From contig JBFLGC010000002.1 in NCBI GenBank assembly GCA_041859945.1, forward strand, positions 41,372 through 105,371: 64,000 bases of DNA, given 5' to 3'. Below are positions 60,478-64,000 of the stretch, piece by piece. Made by a program: the position numbers and the translations under genes. How positions within the stretch are numbered: the stretch's first letter is position 1; every line of letters starts with the position of its first letter. The stretch is from Tetragenococcus sp041859945. GTDB lineage: Bacteria; Bacillota; Bacilli; Lactobacillales; Enterococcaceae. Below the pieces are notes generated by a model. That model was given only the letters and a program-made list of their open reading frames with translations. It was not told the origin of the DNA and did no database searches.

Positions 60478-61435
60478 TAACACCATCCTCCTTTTTAGCA
60501 AATTTGTCCCAGATTGCTTTTACTGAAAGCTCTTTTGTACCCAGTAAGCCACTTGGTTTGAAAATCATGATAATAATGATCGCTAAGGCATAGATGATCA
60601 TACGCAAACTACCAAAATCTTGTAGATACATATTTAAGATCCCTAAAACAATGGCTGAAATTACGGCCCCCGTCGTACTTCCCATGCCACCAAAAACAAC
60701 AATGATCAAAATATCGATGGACTTCATAAAGCCATAATCATTCGGAAATACAGACTGTTGATAGCCCGCAAATAAACTACCACCTAAACTAGCCAACATC
60801 GCTCCGATCACAAAAGCCAATACCTTATATTTCGTCGTGTTGATCCCCATTGCTTCTGCTGCAATCTCATCTTCACGAACCGATAGCGTAGCGCGCCCGG
60901 CACCACTATGAATAAAGTTGGAGACAATGATCAAGGAAAGGATCATGAAAAAGTAGACCAATTGCCAATTACTAAAGAACGGTAAGCCAAAGATTCCAGC
61001 TGGTCCGTTAGTAACCGAATCGACATTGACGATCAAGATCCGAATGATTTCCGAAATCCCTAAAGTAGCGATCGCTAGATAGTCCCCTTTGAGCCGTAAA
61101 GTTGGTATCCCAACACCTAAAGCGACCACTCCAGCAACGATGAGACCAACTAAAATAGCAATGAAAAAGGCACCCCAAGTAGGATTATTTCTCGAAATAA
61201 TAGCTACGGCATAGGCCCCAATCGCCATAAAACCAGCATGCCCTAAAGAAAATTGACCAGAAAATCCGATGATCAGATTAAGACCTACAGCTAAGATGAT
61301 ATTGATACCAATATTCACGATGATCGCATCCGTAAATATCGTGATGATACCACGATTATAAAGTATAAATAAGAAAAAGTAACCGATCACAGCAAGTAAA
61401 GTCCAAATTAGATTGTATTTTAAATTTTTTTTCAT
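60455..61435 (-). CDS. livM: Branched-chain amino acid ABC transporter permease LivM
   Basis: A 326-residue permease with about nine membrane helices and the LivM signature LIIGFSGQFSLGHAGFMAIG, plus GDYLAIATLGISEIIRI and the C-terminal VVFGGMGSTTGAVISAIVLG. The start at 61435 follows TAGGTGA; an in-frame GTG three codons upstream is part of that site. It forms the channel with LivH. Confidence 0.94.
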   Translation of the reverse strand: MKKNLKYNLIWTLLAVIGYFFLFILYNRGIITIFTDAIIVNIGINIILAVGLNLIIGFSGQFSLGHAGFMAIGAYAVAIISRNNPTWGAFFIAILVGLIVAGVVALGVGIPTLRLKGDYLAIATLGISEIIRILIVNVDSVTNGPAGIFGLPFFSNWQLVYFFMILSLIIVSNFIHSGAGRATLSVREDEIAAEAMGINTTKYKVLAFVIGAMLASLGGSLFAGYQQSVFPNDYGFMKSIDILIIVVFGGMGSTTGAVISAIVLGILNMYLQDFGSLRMIIYALAIIIIMIFKPSGLLGTKELSVKAIWDKFAKKEDGVNASTDSK

Positions 61436-61444
61436 TCTGCTCAC

Positions 61445-62347
61445 CTACACTTTCTCTTTGACATTTTTACCTAAGATCCCTGCTGGCCGGATCAATAAAA
61501 TCAAAATCAAGACGACATAGACCAAGGCATCTTTATACTCTGAAAAACCTAAAGCAGTCGACATCGTTTCGATCAAGCCGATCGCAAAACCGCCAAGTGC
61601 CGCACCAGGGATCACCCCGATCCCACCAAGGACCGCTGCGACGAAAGATTTTAGTCCTGGCGCATATCCCATCATCGGATTGATCGAATTATAATACAGA
61701 CCAATCAACATGCCACCAGCCGCCGCTAAGGCCGAGCCTAAGGCAAAGGTAAAGGAAATCGTTTTGTTCACATTAATCCCCATTAATTGCGCCGCATCAC
61801 TATCGACACTTACTGCGCGCATGGCCTTGCCCATCCGTGTTTTTTGAATAACTATTTGCAGTAACACGATCAATAATAACGAAATTCCTAGGATCAACAG
61901 TTGAATGTTACTGACCGTAATAAAGCCTAAGTTGTAAGCTTTCCGTGTGATTGACTGCGGGAAAGACCGAGAGTCAGCTGAGAAGAAATAAATCATGATA
62001 TTTTGTAAAAAGTATGAAACTCCGATCGCAGTGATCAACACAGAGATCCGCGCTGACTTCCGTAAGGGACGATAAGCTAAGAATTCGATCACCATTCCTA
62101 AGAAAGCACTAGCAACCATCGAAAGGATCATCGCAACAAAAAAGCCCCAACCATTTGGTAAGACATTATAATTATTAAACGCATTGATCAAAAAATAGCC
62201 GATGAAGCTACCAATCATATAAATTTCACCGTGCGCAAAATTAATCAAATTGATAATGCCATAAACCATGGTGTATCCCAAAGCCATCAAGGCATAAACA
62301 CTGCCCAAAAATAAACCATTGATCAGTTGTTGGATTATCATTTCCAT
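61445..62347 (-). CDS. livH: Branched-chain amino acid ABC transporter permease LivH
   Basis: A 300-residue permease with about eight membrane helices and the LivH motifs NGLFLGSVYALMALGYTMVY, INLINFAHGE and AAVLGGIGVIPGAALGG. I chose the ATG at 62347 (GGATG upstream); the frame is open to 62395, but that would enter the hairpin between livJ and livH. It is followed by livM after about 10 bases. Confidence 0.93.
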   Translation of the reverse strand: MEMIIQQLINGLFLGSVYALMALGYTMVYGIINLINFAHGEIYMIGSFIGYFLINAFNNYNVLPNGWGFFVAMILSMVASAFLGMVIEFLAYRPLRKSARISVLITAIGVSYFLQNIMIYFFSADSRSFPQSITRKAYNLGFITVSNIQLLILGISLLLIVLLQIVIQKTRMGKAMRAVSVDSDAAQLMGINVNKTISFTFALGSALAAAGGMLIGLYYNSINPMMGYAPGLKSFVAAVLGGIGVIPGAALGGFAIGLIETMSTALGFSEYKDALVYVVLILILLIRPAGILGKNVKEKV

Positions 62348-62384
62348 TTTTTTCACATCCATCCACTTCAAATTAAAATAAATA

Positions 62385-62424
62385 GGCTGAGACATCCCAC
62401 TTCACCAAGTTGTCTGTCTCAGCC
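62385..62424 (-). terminator. Hairpin between livJ and livH, probable attenuator
   Basis: GGCTGAGACA (62385-62394) and TGTCTCAGCC (62415-62424) are perfect 10-base complements with a 20-base loop, lying between the livJ stop and the livH start. On the minus strand it is followed by a weak T-rich stretch (TATTTATTTTAATTT). It probably lets most transcripts end after livJ, giving more binding protein than permease. Confidence 0.7.
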
Positions 62425-62446
62425 TGTCTACATGCAACGAACTAAA

Positions 62447-63649
62447 TCAAGGATTGATGGTTTCGGCTGAGTCTTCTTTCCCGTCTTTAAAGCCGATCAC
62501 AACCACTGATTTTTCCGGATTATGATTTTCATCCATCGTGATATTGCCTGTGACGCCGACAAAATCTTTCAGCTCACTCAAACCTTTTTGAACCGAAGTG
62601 GCGTCTGCAGAACCTTGTGCTTCGATAGCCGCTTTGACCATGAACATAGCATCATAAGCTAGGGCATTGAAGGTCGACGGATCTTTATCATATTTTTCTT
62701 TGAAAGCATCGATAAAAGGGTGCACCGTATCATTAGCTGGTGCTAAAGCCGAAAAGTGTCCGGTATAATAGACGTTCGTTACATTTTCGGCACCGGCCAA
62801 ATCGATCATCTTGGTATCACCAAAGCCATCTGCCCCAAGGATTGGCTGCTCGATCCCCATTTCACGGGCTTGCTTGATAATGAGACCAGCTTCTTCATAA
62901 TAGCCAGGAACGTACAAAACGTCAAAATCGCTATTTTTGATCTTAGTCAATTGTGCTTGGAAGTCTTTATCACCCGTTGTGAAACTTTCTTTGGTCACGA
63001 TATCGCCTGAAAATTCACCTTCAAAGGCTTTAGACAGGCCTTTGGCATAATCACTTGAGTTATCGCCAAGGATCGCTGCTTTACTAGCACTCAAATTATC
63101 TTGAGCAAATTGGGCCAAGATTACTCCTTGGAAACTATCTTGGAAGCAAGAACGAAAGACCCATTCTTGGACAGTATCACCCAAAACCGTGATAGCATCA
63201 TCAGTCCCAGATGGTGTGATCATTGGAATTTGTGCTTTAGTGACGTTAGGTATTGCTGCTTTACTAGCTCCAGAAGTTGCCGGCCCGATGATAGCGACCA
63301 CATCATCATTGGTCGCCAAGTTAGCCGCAACAGTCGCTGCTTCGTTATTGTCCGATTTGTTATCTTTGGTGACAAGGTCGACCTGTTTTCCTAAAATACC
63401 ACCTTCATCATTAATCTTTTCAACAGCTAATTCGACCCCTTCTTGTTCTTGCGTCCCATAACCAGCTACGGCTCCTGACAATTCTAGATTCAAGCCAATT
63501 TTAATGGTATCTGCATCCGTTGTTTTATCGGTCTTAGCGTTTGTACCTTGGTCTGTCTCATTCGTCCCCGCATTGTTACTGGTCGGTGCTGAACTACAAG
63601 CAGACAGCAGAGTCAGACTAGCAAACAAGAAAACTAATTTTTTCTTCAC
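62447..63649 (-). CDS. livJ: Branched-chain amino acid-binding lipoprotein LivJ
   Basis: A 400-residue extracellular receptor. The N-terminus MKKKLVFLFASLTLLSAC is a lipoprotein signal with lipobox LSAC (Cys18), followed by a Ser/Thr/Asn-rich linker and the type I periplasmic-binding fold (IKIGLNLELSGAVAGYGTQE, then DNKSDNNEAATVAANLA). The start is GTG at 63649 after AAGGGGG. It heads the liv operon and has a consensus promoter with CodY-like boxes upstream. Substrate (Leu, Ile, Val) is inferred from the family and from the CodY sites. Confidence 0.93.
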   Translation of the reverse strand: MKKKLVFLFASLTLLSACSSAPTSNNAGTNETDQGTNAKTDKTTDADTIKIGLNLELSGAVAGYGTQEQEGVELAVEKINDEGGILGKQVDLVTKDNKSDNNEAATVAANLATNDDVVAIIGPATSGASKAAIPNVTKAQIPMITPSGTDDAITVLGDTVQEWVFRSCFQDSFQGVILAQFAQDNLSASKAAILGDNSSDYAKGLSKAFEGEFSGDIVTKESFTTGDKDFQAQLTKIKNSDFDVLYVPGYYEEAGLIIKQAREMGIEQPILGADGFGDTKMIDLAGAENVTNVYYTGHFSALAPANDTVHPFIDAFKEKYDKDPSTFNALAYDAMFMVKAAIEAQGSADATSVQKGLSELKDFVGVTGNITMDENHNPEKSVVVIGFKDGKEDSAETINP

Positions 63650-63688
63650 TTTTAAAATCCCCCTTACTTTCTTTTGAATATGTCACTA

Positions 63689-63734
63689 AATATACAAAAT
63701 ATTCTAATAATTGTCAATCAATTTTCTGAATATT
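63689..63734 (-). promoter_or_regulatory. livJ: Promoter of the liv operon with overlapping CodY-like boxes
   Basis: On the minus strand TTGACA (63712-63717) and TATATT (63689-63694) are spaced by exactly 17 bases, a near-consensus promoter. AATTTTCTGAATATT at 63720-63734 matches the CodY box AATTTTCWGAAAATT with one mismatch and abuts the -35. AATATTCTAATAATT at 63698-63712 matches with three mismatches inside the promoter spacer. CodY repression when branched-chain amino acids are plentiful is the natural reading (inference). Confidence 0.68.
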
Positions 63735-63966
63735 TTTATTGTTTTTTCAAAATATTTTTATTTATTCAGTTTCGACAAGATTCTGATCCTTTTTGTTTTG
63801 CAAACAAAAAAACAAGCAACTCACACCAGAGCCACTCGTTTTGGGTCTATAATATTTGGTGTTGTTACTAAGAAATTAGGAGTGACACCTTTTTTCTTTT
63901 GATAACAAAAAAGCATTCGTTTTCCTTATAATTAAGTTGGACAACAAAATTGAAGGAGGAAAACAA

Positions 63967-64000
63967 ATGCTCTGCTATAAGGATATCAAAATAAAGGACA
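63967..64000 (+). CDS. Start of an unidentified gene cut by the right window edge
   Basis: A strong GAAGGAGGAAAAC ribosome site is followed by ATG at 63967 and eleven open codons (MLCYKDIKIKD). Too little is visible to name the product. It is divergent from livJ. The rest of 63735-63966 holds an AT-rich palindrome (TTTTTGTTTTGCAAACAAAAA, centred near 63800; given here with 21 bases reduced to its arms TTTTTGTTT and AAACAAAAA) and nothing else I recognise. Confidence 0.45.
   Translation, partial: MLCYKDIKIKD

Noticed and set aside
63967..64000. Naming the right-edge gene as a transposase
   Set aside because: Only eleven codons are visible and the upstream sequence shows no inverted repeat that I can match to an IS family.

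Overview
The window is about 64 kb of chromosome from a low-GC Gram-positive coccus of the order Lactobacillales, most probably Enterococcaceae (Enterococcus or a close relative such as Tetragenococcus). The evidence is the conserved block comFA-comFC-hpf-secA-prfB-ftsE-ftsX-pst-phoU, a three-gene locus that matches liaXYZ (daptomycin-response locus of enterococci), a CcpA whose sequence looks enterococcal, and the hprK-lgt-gpsA-galU string. The species cannot be fixed from the sequence alone. Most genes lie on the minus strand.

Layout. 1-5.2 kb: end of a threonine operon (hom, thrB running off the left edge), a CzrA-type metalloregulator, phosphoglucomutase and thioredoxin reductase. 6-10 kb: a beta-glucoside operon (frameshifted histidine phosphatase, HAD phosphatase, 6-phospho-beta-glucosidase) divergent from an RpiR-type regulator, with a palindromic operator candidate between them. 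10-17 kb: a heterodimeric ABC exporter of the EfrAB/LmrCD type, yneF, an AEC-family transporter and tyrS. 17-23 kb: a class A PBP, ccpA divergent from pepQ, and two envelope-associated helical proteins. 23-27 kb: galU, gpsA, lgt, hprK. 27-32.5 kb: a giant fused acyl-CoA dehydratase activase-like protein divergent from its own TetR regulator. 32.8-37 kb: liaZ, liaY, liaX, an HSL-family esterase and a membrane acyltransferase. 37-51.7 kb: phoU-pst, ftsEX, prfB with its programmed frameshift, secA, hpf and comF. 51.8-54.6 kb: an orphan PTS IIB, small proteins, a YigZ homologue, a YvoA-type GntR regulator and two tRNAs. 54.65-56.9 kb: an accessory island consisting of a group II intron inserted in a repeat element. 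57-64 kb: a small XRE regulatory pair, a DUF2969 protein, a CBS/ACT protein and a complete branched-chain amino acid ABC importer (livFGMHJ) with CodY-like boxes at its promoter. A new gene begins at the right edge.

The least ordinary content is a family of non-coding, hairpin-rich intergenic repeats with terminal inverted repeats (five substantial copies and one fragment). Their internal modules are shuffled and sometimes inverted between copies. One copy is flanked by a perfect 6-bp duplication, and one is split by the group II intron. I found no CRISPR array, prophage or recognisable defence system.

Functionally the window joins cell-envelope upkeep (PBP, LiaXYZ, Lgt, GalU, FtsEX), protein export and translation (SecA, RF2, HPF, TyrS), carbon control (CcpA, HprK, PgcA, BglA), phosphate and branched-chain amino acid uptake, and DNA-uptake genes (ComFA/ComFC).
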